Assembly (NCBI GenBank): GCA_052387115.1
Contig: JBQTJM010000393.1
Span: forward strand, 1-16,223
DNA length: 16,223 bases
Reading direction: 5' to 3'
Source of the DNA: JACCXJ01 sp052387115
Lineage (GTDB): Bacteria; Pseudomonadota; Gammaproteobacteria; JACCXJ01
Both the position numbers and the translations under genes were made by a program. Below the pieces are notes generated by a model. The model made no database searches. It saw only the letters and a list, made by a program, of their open reading frames with translations, and was not told the origin of the DNA. This document shows, piece by piece, positions 7,623 to 14,372 of the stretch; position 1 is the first letter of the stretch; the number at the start of each line of letters is the position of its first letter.

Positions 7623-8255
7623 CTAGGGTTTCTTCCTCCATGTGCTCGCGGTAGGGGTGTGCTTCTCGACCGAACCCTCCAGGGTCAGCGGTAACGTCTG
7701 ATCCTCGATGCTCCCCGATCGTCCAGACCTGAGAAACATTCGCTCACCCGTGGCCTGCTGACGGCCTGGATATTCTTGGCGAGCCCGCACCACGTAGCCG
7801 AGCAAGGCACCACCGGCCGTGGATAGGGTTAGTAAACCGACCGTCACGAACTGGGTCACCAACAGGATGCCACCCAGGCCCAGCAGCGCCGCGAAGGCCA
7901 GACCGACCTTGAAGCTCGCCCCGGCTTGCACGCGGCGAATGGTCTTGAGGGTCTCGCGGTGGGTCTCTGCTATCAGCTTGCTCTTATCTTTTTCCGATTG
8001 CACCCGGATCTTTTCCCGCTCCCGGGCAAAATCATCCTTCATGCGACCGACGGCGCGCTGCCCGGTACCCGTGGCGATCGACGCGAACCAAAGCGCGGCG
8101 AATAGGCCGATCAGCAATGCGAACACGGCGAACACACCCCAATGCTCCAAAAGCCGCGACTGCAATGCCGCAATCGCCATGGCGACGGCAGCGGCCTGGG
8201 CGAGCAGGATCCCGGCCAGGTATTTGAGAACCGTGATCAGGCTGAAGCGCTCCAC
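7623..8255 (-). CDS. Membrane protein with central coiled coil, unknown function (5' end possibly disrupted)
   Basis: The 210-residue protein has two membrane helices near the N-terminus (about 8-32 and 38-60), a charged segment at 70-108 (MKDDFAREREKIRVQSEKDKSK and on) likely to be a coiled coil, two more hydrophobic segments (about 112-150) and a polar tail. I do not recognise the family. The only start downstream of a stop is a GTG at 8255 without a clear ribosome binding site. A far better start, an ATG at 8303 behind AGGAAGG, lies in the same frame 16 codons upstream but is cut off by a TAG at 8271-8273. So the gene may be truncated by a point mutation, or have a leader peptide. It converges on pgeF. 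Confidence 0.7.
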   Translation of the reverse strand: MERFSLITVLKYLAGILLAQAAAVAMAIAALQSRLLEHWGVFAVFALLIGLFAALWFASIATGTGQRAVGRMKDDFAREREKIRVQSEKDKSKLIAETHRETLKTIRRVQAGASFKVGLAFAALLGLGGILLVTQFVTVGLLTLSTAGGALLGYVVRARQEYPGRQQATGERMFLRSGRSGSIEDQTLPLTLEGSVEKHTPTASTWRKKP

Positions 8256-8270
8256 CGTGGCGTTACCCGT

Positions 8271-8303
8271 CTAAGCAATCGGCAGGGCCGTATCGATAAA
8301 CAT
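8271..8303 (-). other. Ten-codon upstream ORF ending in in-frame amber
   Basis: Behind the sequence AGGAAGG, seven bases upstream, an ATG opens a ten-codon frame (MFIDTALPIA) that ends at TAG. Six codons later, in the same frame, is the GTG start of the downstream membrane protein gene. It is either the true 5' end of that gene interrupted by an amber codon, or a leader peptide. Confidence 0.55.
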
Positions 8304-8332
8304 CGATCGTCCTTCCTGAGAGGTTGTGAAAA

Positions 8333-8348
8333 ACCGTCGCGAGCGAAG
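8333..8348 (+). repeat. 16-bp direct repeat, copy A
   Basis: ACCGTCGCGAGCGAAG; it differs by one base from copy B at 8693-8708. The two copies bracket the HpnA remnant and the shared repeat block. The GCGAGCGAAG core is of the kind seen in dispersed short repeats of proteobacteria. Confidence 0.6.
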
Positions 8349-8370
8349 CGAGATCGCGTGCCACCATGTA

Positions 8371-8413
8371 ACAGCGTACCCGACGTGTGAATATATATCA
8401 ACTATAGGAAACT
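8371..8413 (+). repeat. Long direct repeat, left copy
   Basis: This block matches 12559-12607 in the same orientation: acagc-tacccgacgtgt, then, after a short gap, atcaactataggaaact, which is identical in both. In the right copy the block lies just downstream of the intact HpnA-type gene. Here it lies downstream of the decayed fragment of that gene, with 163 extra bases in between. Confidence 0.8.
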
Positions 8414-8576
8414 GTGCTCCGGTATCGAGGGGCAGACCATCCCCGGGCGGGCGATCGATAGCCGAAGAACGACCCGCCCGCCGTCTCGGCCGTGCATTGC
8501 GCTACCGGCAACGGCGCCTGGCTTGCTGGGGCACACGGCGTCCGGAGCCCCACGCCGCTCAGAGCGGCCCGGGCCA

Positions 8577-8670
8577 GCGAAGGTAGCCCCGGAACCACGC
8601 AATGGCCGCCAGTGCCTCCAACCGGTCGGAAGCGATAACCCGGCTCGTGCTCATCGCGGGTGCTGCTGCG
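8577..8670 (-). pseudogene. Remnant of the 3' end of an HpnA-type epimerase gene
   Basis: The DNA aligns with the last hundred or so bases of the intact gene at 12631-13623: aggtagcc, ggaaccacgc, ggaagcgataacc and gcgggtgct recur in the same order and orientation with small indels. Read on the minus strand it gives EALAAIAWFRGYLR where the intact protein ends EALAEAIAWFRENGYLR. Similarity stops near 8670, and no start, stop or Rossmann region remains, so it is non-coding debris. Confidence 0.85.
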
Positions 8671-8692
8671 TCACTCACCGTACCGCGCGACG

Positions 8693-8708
8693 ACCGTTGC
8701 GAGCGAAG
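8693..8708 (+). repeat. 16-bp direct repeat, copy B
   Basis: ACCGTTGCGAGCGAAG, 15 of 16 bases identical to copy A at 8333-8348, in the same orientation. Confidence 0.6.
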
Positions 8709-8786
8709 GCAGAGGCCGGGGACCTGCAATTCTTGCCATACGTCCGCAACTTTTACCGGTTCAACCCGTGGCTTCTTCTTATCCAA

Positions 8787-8816
8787 CCACGTGTAAACAA
8801 GCAGTTACAAACGTGG
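8787..8816. promoter_or_regulatory. Inverted repeat upstream of the 8887 gene
   Basis: CCACGT plus TAA on the left mirror TTA plus ACGTGG on the right, with small spacers, about 70 bases before the next start. It could be an operator or an RNA hairpin in the leader. No convincing -35/-10 pair was seen beside it. Confidence 0.35.
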
Positions 8817-8886
8817 CGTATGCCTTGCCTCCGTGTGAAGCACGCTGCAACCGCGGCTGATACATTGACTTCTAGAGGAGGCACTA

Positions 8887-9690
8887 ATGGTAGCAACCAC
8901 ACAGGATGAATTTGGAACCACGTCAAGCGCACCCTACGCTAGGCGTTTAGAAGACGTGATAAAAACGAAGCGCATCTCGTGGGCCGCTGTTATCGCCGGT
9001 GTCATGGTGGCGCTAGGCATTCAACTGGTGCTCAACATGATAGGCGCAGGATTGGGCTTCAGTGCGATCGACCCGCTGGAAGGCGAGACTCCTAGCGTTA
9101 CCACCTTTAGCATAGCGAGTGGGCTGTGGATGCTCGTGTCAAGCATCGTGGCCCTGTTTGCGGGTGGCTGGCTTGCCAGCTATCTTGCGGGACTCACGCA
9201 CGATGAAGACGGCATGCTGCACGGTTTGGTCACCTGGGCTCTCTCCACGCTCGTTCTGGTGCTGTTCTTGGTGGCCATTTTCGGATCTTTACTGTTCGGT
9301 ACATTGAACGCCTTGGGCATCGGAGCAACGGTAGTGGCCCCACAGGCGGCGCAATCGGCGGCGAGCGCACCGATCAGCGAGCAAGATATCCGGGTGTTTA
9401 TCAATCAGCTCATGACTGAGGGAATTAGCAAGAAGGCATTGGTCGATACGGTAGTGGCACGTACGAGCTTGAGCCGGGCAGAGGCGAGCCAAGCCGTCGA
9501 CGAAGCGCAAGAGACGGCGCGTGTCGCAGCAGACAAGACGGCGGAAGCTTTTGCTCACGTACTGCTATGGGGTGCCCTGGCGCTTATCGCGGGCGCGATG
9601 GCGGCAGGGTCGGGCGGTTATGTAGGTACACCAAGCCGAATTTCTAGACAGCGCGCAGTCGCAGTCGAGCGTTACGCGCCTACGGTTTAA
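8887..9690 (+). CDS. Multi-pass membrane protein of unknown function ('PhnA-like' in some annotations)
   Basis: The 267-residue protein has hydrophobic helices at about 31-57, 72-97, 108-135 and 236-257. The loop between the third and fourth (about 145-230) is rich in Ala, Glu and Gln and contains a helical repeat-like segment (LSRAEASQAVDEAQETARVAADKTAEA), typical of a soluble amphipathic helix. The opening RISWAAVIAGVMVALGIQLVLNMIG resembles membrane proteins that are often labelled PhnA-like; that label does not imply phosphonoacetate hydrolase activity. The start has AGGAGG five bases upstream, the best ribosome binding site in this region. Many third codon positions are A or T, unlike the genes on either side, which suggests acquisition. 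It is followed by a stem-loop and then a ferritin-like gene. Confidence 0.85.
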   Translation: MVATTQDEFGTTSSAPYARRLEDVIKTKRISWAAVIAGVMVALGIQLVLNMIGAGLGFSAIDPLEGETPSVTTFSIASGLWMLVSSIVALFAGGWLASYLAGLTHDEDGMLHGLVTWALSTLVLVLFLVAIFGSLLFGTLNALGIGATVVAPQAAQSAASAPISEQDIRVFINQLMTEGISKKALVDTVVARTSLSRAEASQAVDEAQETARVAADKTAEAFAHVLLWGALALIAGAMAAGSGGYVGTPSRISRQRAVAVERYAPTV

Positions 9691-9705
9691 TAGCAAGGCC
9701 AATTC

Positions 9706-9740
9706 GACGCAAGCGGCCGTTTACCTATGCCGCTTGTGTC
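9706..9740 (+). terminator. Twelve-pair stem-loop between two accessory genes
   Basis: GACGCAAGCGGC pairs with GCCGCTTGTGTC (one G-U pair in RNA) around an 11-base loop, starting 15 bases after the stop of the membrane-protein gene. It is followed by GCAGTTTTG. The short T4 run makes it a weak intrinsic terminator or an attenuator/mRNA stability element before the ferritin-like gene. Confidence 0.55.
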
Positions 9741-9817
9741 GCAGTTTTGTGGTTCGAGTATTGCTTGCAAATGCGGCTTCGCTCGGCACTTTTCTCAGAC
9801 ACCTTCAAGGCGCGACC

Positions 9818-10408
9818 ATGAACGAACAACAGAACGAGCTCTTGTATCAAATGCTGGAAACGGAAATGGGCGGCGTGCAGGTCTACACGACAGCGCTCCA
9901 ATGCATCGTCAACGACGACTTGAAAGAAGAATGGCAGGAATACCTGGATCAGACAAGAGATCATGAGCAAGTAGTTCGCAACCTGTTTGGCAAGCTGGGT
10001 CTCGACCCGGAGCAAGAAACGCCAGGACGGGGGGTCGTCCGGCATCTCGGGGAGGGTCTGGTAAAAGCCATGAAAATGGCGCAACAAGCGGGTCATCCGG
10101 AGGCTGCTGAATTGGTTGCCTGTGAATGCGTGGTGCTGGCCGAAACTAAGGATCATCTGAATTGGGAATTGCTTTCCAAGTGCGCGGAAAAGGCCAAAGG
10201 CGACGAGAAGAAAGCGCTGCAGGAAGCCTGTGACGAGGTCGAAGACCAAGAAGACGAGCACATTTACCACAGCAAGGGCTGGTGCCGAGAGTTATGGATT
10301 CAATCCCTCGGTATGCCAGCGGTGCTGCCGCCGCCCGAGGAAGAAAAGGACGTAAAGACCGCGATCGGAGCGGCGCGTGCCGAGCAAGCGCGGGACCAGA
10401 TGCTGTGA
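9818..10408 (+). CDS. Ferritin-like (four-helix) protein, probable stress role
   Basis: The 196-residue protein is almost wholly helical and soluble. Acidic/His motifs recur in the spacing of ferritin-like carboxylate-bridged di-iron proteins: ETEMGGVQVY (14-23), EEWQEYLDQTRDHEQVV (37-53, Glu and His49), ELVACECVVLAETKDH (about 100-115) and EVEDQEDEHIYH near 145. The last 40 residues are a Pro- and Glu-rich tail. I infer a di-iron or at least ferritin-like fold, perhaps in iron or oxidative stress defence; I do not recognise a named family. The ATG at 9818 follows AAGG by eight bases; an upstream in-frame ATG (9734) falls inside the stem-loop and would add residues that look random. Base composition resembles the preceding gene. 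Confidence 0.8.
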   Translation: MNEQQNELLYQMLETEMGGVQVYTTALQCIVNDDLKEEWQEYLDQTRDHEQVVRNLFGKLGLDPEQETPGRGVVRHLGEGLVKAMKMAQQAGHPEAAELVACECVVLAETKDHLNWELLSKCAEKAKGDEKKALQEACDEVEDQEDEHIYHSKGWCRELWIQSLGMPAVLPPPEEEKDVKTAIGAARAEQARDQML

Positions 10409-10448
10409 CTCCGCGCTGCAAAAGGTTCAATTGACGACGCGGGAAAAG

Positions 10449-10471
10449 CGGACGGCGACAGTCGCCGTCCG
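10449..10471. repeat. Perfect 11-bp palindrome after the ferritin-like gene
   Basis: CGGACGGCGAC and GTCGCCGTCCG flank a single A, 40 bases past the stop. It could act as a factor-independent hairpin, but no T-run follows; it could equally be an operator for the downstream gene. The rest of the gap 10409-10669 shows nothing recognisable. Confidence 0.6.
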
Positions 10472-10669
10472 AGAGCAGCACGCGTTCCGAAGCAGCGCAT
10501 TGGCCAGAAGCGAGCCAAGACCGGGACGCACAGCGGTTCCGACGCCGCGCTGCTGTTCATCGACTCTGTGCCCCGTTCGCGCACCTGGGGTTGTTGCCTG
10601 CACGTACTCGAGGATCTATGCGGATGTCCTTCCTCATCGGGGACCGGTTCGGCCTCGCCGGCAGCGCGT

Positions 10670-11164
10670 ATGAAAGGCGCCCCGAAAGGCGTGCTGCGGC
10701 AAATGATGGACTGGCGAGCGGCGATCATTGCTGGGGTCATCGCGGGGATGGTGTATCTAGTTATTAACATGTGGCTGGCGAGCAAGTATCTCGGCAACGC
10801 TAATGTTCCGCTACAGCTCTCGGCCGCGCTGGTAATGGGCAAGTCGGTTTTGCCTCCTGCAGAAGGCATTGCGGCAGGGACCTATCTCGCGGGGTTTCTG
10901 ATCCATATGTCGGCGGCGGTCTTCTTCACGTGCGTCATCGCATTCTGCCTGTATCGCTGGGGGATCTGGACCGGGATACTGGGCGGGACGCTCTTCGGTC
11001 TGGCGCTTTACAGCATTAGTTACTACGGCATAGCCGCATGGCTTCCTTGGTTGTCACCCATGCGCGGGTGGATCATGGGGGTGAGTCACCTTGTGTTCGG
11101 TGCCGTCGCGGGTGGCGTCTATGAGGCACTCGAGCGGGACGGCTTCACGCGCGTGCCGCACTGA
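10670..11164 (+). CDS. Small integral membrane protein, unknown function
   Basis: The 164-residue protein has four hydrophobic helices, about 16-32, 64-90, 93-115 and 128-150 (AAIIAGVIAGMVYLVINMWLA first, GWIMGVSHLVFGAVAGGVY last), with short loops and a charged C-terminal end. No catalytic motif is seen and I do not recognise the family. The start is uncertain: the ATG at 10670 and a pair at 10703/10706 are all plausible and none has a good ribosome binding site; the frame stays open further upstream to 10568 but that part looks random. It is followed 15 bp later by the M48 peptidase gene, so the two are likely cotranscribed. Confidence 0.75.
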   Translation: MKGAPKGVLRQMMDWRAAIIAGVIAGMVYLVINMWLASKYLGNANVPLQLSAALVMGKSVLPPAEGIAAGTYLAGFLIHMSAAVFFTCVIAFCLYRWGIWTGILGGTLFGLALYSISYYGIAAWLPWLSPMRGWIMGVSHLVFGAVAGGVYEALERDGFTRVPH

Positions 11165-11179
11165 TCGGAGGCTGATAGC

Positions 11180-11968
11180 ATGCGGGCCGTGCGGCTCATT
11201 ATGATGCTCGTCGTAGCCGCACTCTCGGTGTTTTCGTACTGCAGCGAGCGCACTGTCAATCCCATCACGGGCGAGGAGCAGCACGTGGGACTGACACCCG
11301 AGCAAGAAGTCGCAATGGGCGTGCAGGTGGCCCCCGAGATGGCGCGTCGCTTCGGTGGCATTGACCGGAACGAGCGCTTGCGGCAGACCGTCAGCGCCGT
11401 TGGCGAGAAGATCGTCGCGCAGAGCATCGCCGCCCACAGCGGCTACCGGTTTGATTTTCGCGTCCTCGCCGATGATCAGACGGTGAATGCGTTCGCGCTT
11501 CCGGGCGGGCAGATCTTCATCACCGTCGCGCTCTTGGAGCGGCTCAAGACCGAAGAGCAGCTGGCCGGGGTCTTGAGCCATGAGGTCGGGCACGTGATCG
11601 CGAGGCACTCTGCCGAGCGCCTCGCGAAGGAGAAGCTTACCCAGGGGCTGACCGGCGCCGTCGTGATGGGCTCAGGATCTTACGAGATGGCTCAGGTCGC
11701 GCAACTGGTCGGTGGCCTGATCAACATGAAGTACGGGCGTGCAGACGAAATCGAGGCTGACAAGCTCGGCCTATGTCTGATGAGCCAGGCGGGACATCGC
11801 CCCGCCGCACTCGTCGATGTCATGCGGATCCTCGCGGGAGGCGGCTCACCGCTTCCCGAGTTCGCGAGCACCCACCCCGATCCGAAAAATCGCGCGAAAA
11901 AGATCCAGGCCTACATCGAGGATTTGAGCGGGACGTGCGACTTTGGCTTGGCGGCACCATCGCCCTAG
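11180..11968 (+). CDS. M48-family zinc metallopeptidase, exported
   Basis: Periplasmic or outer-membrane-associated protease of the BepA/LoiP/Oma1-like group, which degrades misfolded or misassembled envelope proteins. The 262-residue product has an N-terminal hydrophobic signal (6-20) with Cys21; SYCSE is a poor lipobox because Tyr precedes the Cys, so lipidation is unsure. The zinc site is HEVGH (134-138) with Glu135 catalytic, and the third ligand is Glu190 in RADEIEAD. NAFALPGGQIFI (103-114) before it is typical of the family, and the C-terminal STHPDPKNRAKKI also matches. GGAGG lies eight bases before the ATG. It follows the small membrane protein gene by 15 bp and converges on the DUF4112 gene with a 7-bp gap. 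No TPR domain is present. Confidence 0.93.
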   Translation: MRAVRLIMMLVVAALSVFSYCSERTVNPITGEEQHVGLTPEQEVAMGVQVAPEMARRFGGIDRNERLRQTVSAVGEKIVAQSIAAHSGYRFDFRVLADDQTVNAFALPGGQIFITVALLERLKTEEQLAGVLSHEVGHVIARHSAERLAKEKLTQGLTGAVVMGSGSYEMAQVAQLVGGLINMKYGRADEIEADKLGLCLMSQAGHRPAALVDVMRILAGGGSPLPEFASTHPDPKNRAKKIQAYIEDLSGTCDFGLAAPSP

Positions 11969-11975
11969 TCGTCGA

Positions 11976-12473
11976 TCAGCCGAAAACGAAGCGGAACACC
12001 AGGACCACAACGGCGATCGAGAGCACGAGGAGAAAAAGCATGGCCAGCATCACGGGCACGAGAAACAAGCGCCCGACCTGGCTCGGCGATCGACCGGGAA
12101 GCCCGGCATTCTCCACATGGCCGCGTACTAATGCGACGTTTTTGAGATTAGCTTTCCAGACAATGTCGAAGAAGTCTCCGACGATCGGGACTGCGCCGAT
12201 CACCGTTTCAAGCGCGACGTTGCCCGCCATGCGCAGCAGCGTCGTGACAGGCAGCCCCAGGCGGGCAGCCTCGAAGATCAGATACGCGGAGATCGCTGCG
12301 CCCGCGGCATCGCCTATCCCCGGAATGAATCCCAGGATCCCGTCCAGCCCAATACGGAAACGTGTCGCCGGGATAGGCAGGGCGCTATCCAGCAGCTGGC
12401 CTAATTTCTCCAGTCTCTGGAGCGACGCCGCCCCACGCGCTACTGCGCTGTCGTGATCGATCGAAGTTGACAA
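11976..12473 (-). CDS. DUF4112 membrane protein
   Basis: The 165-residue protein contains the DUF4112 core: LDSALPIPATRFRIGLDGILGFIPGIGDAAGAAIS and, later, VIGAVPIVGDFFDIVWKANLKN, two similar GxIPxxGD segments that probably form paired re-entrant or membrane helices. A strong C-terminal membrane helix follows (about 138-164). Function is unknown for the family. The start is a TTG: AGAGGGAG lies seven bases upstream and an in-frame TAG overlaps this site, so no longer form is possible. It is the only minus-strand gene between the two copies of the long repeat. Confidence 0.9.
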   Translation of the reverse strand: MSTSIDHDSAVARGAASLQRLEKLGQLLDSALPIPATRFRIGLDGILGFIPGIGDAAGAAISAYLIFEAARLGLPVTTLLRMAGNVALETVIGAVPIVGDFFDIVWKANLKNVALVRGHVENAGLPGRSPSQVGRLFLVPVMLAMLFLLVLSIAVVVLVFRFVFG

Positions 12474-12558
12474 GGTACGCTCCCTCTAACACGCGCCAAG
12501 AGTGGGGAATAGGAACGCGATCACTTCGATAGGGGGATCAGCCGAGCGAAACTCCGCG

Positions 12559-12607
12559 ACAGCATACCCGACGTGTCGCTACCCATGAACATCAACTATA
12601 GGAAACT
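12559..12607 (+). repeat. Long direct repeat, right copy
   Basis: Matches 8371-8413: acagcatacccgacgtgt, then atcaactataggaaact. It lies 23 bases downstream (minus-strand sense) of the stop of the intact HpnA-type gene. Confidence 0.8.
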
Positions 12608-12630
12608 CAACGCGAAGTATCAACGCTGGG

Positions 12631-13623
12631 CTATCGCAGGTAGCCGTTCTCGCGGAACCACGCGATGGCCTCTGCAAGCGCCTCCTCGGCCGGCCGGAAG
12701 CGATAACCGAGCTCGCGCTCGGCGCGGGTGCTGGTGAAGAACATGCGCTTGCGGGCCATGCGGGCACGATCGATGGTGACCGGCGGCTCGCCGGTGTGAA
12801 AGAGGCGCGCCAGGCCCTCCGCGACATAGCCGATGGGCAGGATCAGGGCGTGGGGTAGTCGCAGCCGCGGCGGGCGGCCGCCGCAGAGCTTGGCGATGGT
12901 CGCAAGGATCTCCCGCAAGGTCAGATTGTGCCCGCCGAGGAGATAACGCCGGCCCGGCTCGCCGCGCTCGAAGGCGAGCACATGGCCCTCCGCCACGTCA
13001 TCGACATGGACCAGGTTCAAGCCGGTATCGACATAGGCCGGCATGCGCCCCGCCGCGGCGTCGCGGACCATGCGGCCGGTGGGCGTGGGCTTGATATCGC
13101 GCGGGCCCACCGGTGTCGAGGGATTGACGATCACGGCCGGCAGTCCGTGCTCCGCGCACAGGCCGCGAACCACCTCCTCGGCCAGGAACTTGGAGCGCTT
13201 GTAGGGACCGATCATATCGGCCAGGCCGACCGGCGTGTCCTCGTCCGCGGGGCTCCCGTCGGAATTGAGCCCCAGCGTCGCGACGCTGCTGGTATAGACG
13301 ATCCGATCGACCCGCGCCGCCAGGGCCGCGCGCATCAGCTCGCGCGTCCCATCGACGTTGGCGGCATACAGAGGCCTGGGATCGGGGGCCCACAGGCGAT
13401 AATCGGCCGCCACGTGGAACAGCGCGGTGCAGCCGTCGAGCGCCGCCTGGAGCGAAGTCCTGTCGGTCAGATCACCGAGCGCGACCTCGGCATCCAATCC
13501 TTCGAGATTGCGGCGATCGCTCTGTGGCCGCGTGAGGACTCGGACCTTGTGTCCCGAAGCGAGCAGGCGGCGCGCCACCGCCGAGCCCACGAAGCCCGTG
13601 GCGCCGGTCACCAAGGTGGTCAT
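12631..13623 (-). CDS. hpnA: HpnA-type NAD-dependent epimerase/dehydratase (hopanoid-associated)
   Basis: Extended short-chain dehydrogenase of the hopanoid-associated sugar epimerase family; its exact substrate is not established. The 330-residue protein starts with the NAD-binding TGATGFVG (6-13). It then shows HVAADYRLWAPDP (70-82), NVDGTRELMRAA, YTSSVATLG (110-118), the catalytic YKRSK (Tyr141, Lys145), NPSTPVGPRDIKPTPTGR and DTGLNLVHVDDVAEGH, all close to the family pattern, and ends WFRENGYLR. The ATG was chosen because it opens exactly at the Rossmann strand and overlaps the stop of the upstream gene by four bases (ATGA); the longer frame to 13788 lies inside that gene. It is the second gene of an operon with a CDP-alcohol phosphatidyltransferase. 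A decayed copy of its 3' end lies at 8577-8670. Other hopanoid genes are not in the window. Confidence 0.93.
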   Translation of the reverse strand: MTTLVTGATGFVGSAVARRLLASGHKVRVLTRPQSDRRNLEGLDAEVALGDLTDRTSLQAALDGCTALFHVAADYRLWAPDPRPLYAANVDGTRELMRAALAARVDRIVYTSSVATLGLNSDGSPADEDTPVGLADMIGPYKRSKFLAEEVVRGLCAEHGLPAVIVNPSTPVGPRDIKPTPTGRMVRDAAAGRMPAYVDTGLNLVHVDDVAEGHVLAFERGEPGRRYLLGGHNLTLREILATIAKLCGGRPPRLRLPHALILPIGYVAEGLARLFHTGEPPVTIDRARMARKRMFFTSTRAERELGYRFRPAEEALAEAIAWFRENGYLR

Positions 13624-14243
13624 CCGGCCGCACCCCGAGCCTGTCCTTGCCGAATAAATTGCCGGCCGACGAGGACGGCCGCGATGGGCGCGCCGATGGC
13701 TGCCGCGATCAGGAACGGGATGAGGCCCTCCAGGGCCGTGACGAGTGGCATCAAATAAAGGACATCCTCGGCCTCGAAGCCGAACCACACCGCCCGGGCG
13801 GTGGTGGCCTTGCCGTGGGCCTCTTCCATCCGATGGCGCAGGTGAAAGATCGCGGTCACGGCGAGGGCGGCGACGACCCCCGCCGGCAGGCTCCAGCCGG
13901 CGGCCCCCGAGGACTCCAGCCCGAGTCCGATGGCGACGAACAAGAGCACATGGATGAGAGCATCGGCGGCCAGATCGTACAAGTGGCCCGCACGGCTGGT
14001 ATGAGCGGTCAGACGCGCCAGCTCACCATCGCCGTGATCGAGGAGGTTGGAGAGCACGAACAGCCAGGCACCGAGGTTCGGCCACCCGCTCGCGAGGCAT
14101 GCGAGCGCGGCGAGGCCGACGGCGAGCCGCACGGTGGTGAGATGGTTGGGCCTGACGCGCGTGCCCTGCAAAGGCCGGACGAGCCACAGGGCCAGGCGCG
14201 CGTCCCAGGGTCTCGCCGTGACCTCGGCGTTGGACCCGCTCAA
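13620..14243 (-). CDS. CDP-alcohol phosphatidyltransferase family membrane protein
   Basis: Transfers a phosphoalcohol from a CDP-linked donor to an acceptor alcohol in the membrane, releasing CMP. The signature D-x2-DG-x2-AR-x8-G-x3-D-x3-D is complete: DHGDGELAR, then G, D and D in AGHLYDLAADA. Several membrane helices surround it and a final one lies near the C-terminus. The substrate is unknown. The frame is open to an ATG at 14369, but the added 42 residues translate an AT-rich promoter-like stretch and nearly meet the divergent copC start. I therefore favour a TTG at 14243 behind a G-rich site (207 residues); a TTG at 14258 is also possible. The stop overlaps the hpnA start by four bases, so a joint role in lipid or hopanoid modification is a reasonable inference. 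Confidence 0.85.
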   Translation of the reverse strand: MSGSNAEVTARPWDARLALWLVRPLQGTRVRPNHLTTVRLAVGLAALACLASGWPNLGAWLFVLSNLLDHGDGELARLTAHTSRAGHLYDLAADALIHVLLFVAIGLGLESSGAAGWSLPAGVVAALAVTAIFHLRHRMEEAHGKATTARAVWFGFEAEDVLYLMPLVTALEGLIPFLIAAAIGAPIAAVLVGRQFIRQGQARGAAG

Positions 14244-14372
14244 CTGCCGCCCCCCCAATTTTTTTAGATATACCTGGGCGCGCGAGGTCGCAAGAGGTTC
14301 CAGTATAATCCGCTGCGCCGCCCCCGAGAAAAAAACGTGCATTTTCCCGGATCGCTTCCCACTTTTCATGCG
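14244..14372. promoter_or_regulatory. AT-rich divergent promoter region between the CDP-alcohol gene and copC
   Basis: A perfect TATAAT (14304-14309) lies 63 bases before the copC start on the plus strand, without a good -35 hexamer; the overlapping TATACT on the minus strand (14307-14302) could serve the other gene. A run of C7-AA-T7 (14250-14265) sits at the edge. The AT content stands out from the surrounding coding DNA. Confidence 0.5.

Larger units (their letters stand above)
8256..8886. other. 630-bp stretch without an intact gene
   Basis: Apart from the ten-codon upstream ORF, this stretch holds no gene I can support. It contains a repeat block shared with 12559-12607, a decayed fragment of the 3' end of the HpnA-type gene, a pair of 16-bp near-identical direct repeats bracketing both, and an inverted repeat upstream of the 8887 gene. 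An 8-bp perfect inverted repeat (CGGGCGGG at 8444, CCCGCCCG at 8473) with a 21-base spacer is also present. The segment 8414-8576 has no counterpart at the right-hand copy and I see nothing recognisable in it. Confidence 0.6.
8671..12608. mobile_element. Putative inserted island bounded by copies of the hpnA 3' end
   Basis: The roughly 4-kb block holds five small accessory genes and lies between a decayed copy of the hpnA-type 3' end plus flank (left) and the intact gene plus the same flank (right), in direct orientation. This is the layout left by insertion at a gene 3' end, or by tandem duplication followed by decay. No recombinase gene is present, and the copies have diverged, so any event is old. 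The boundaries are approximate. Confidence 0.4.

Noticed and set aside
8444..8480. 8-bp GC inverted repeat considered as a terminator
   Set aside because: The 21-base loop and absence of a T-run on either side make terminator function unlikely.
8523..8909. Plus-strand 128-codon frame in the non-coding stretch
   Set aside because: It crosses the hpnA remnant and overlaps the well-defined start at 8887; the translation is Arg/Ala-rich without motif.
12928..13758. Plus-strand frame opposite the HpnA-type gene
   Set aside because: It is the complement of a well-supported gene and carries no recognisable domain.
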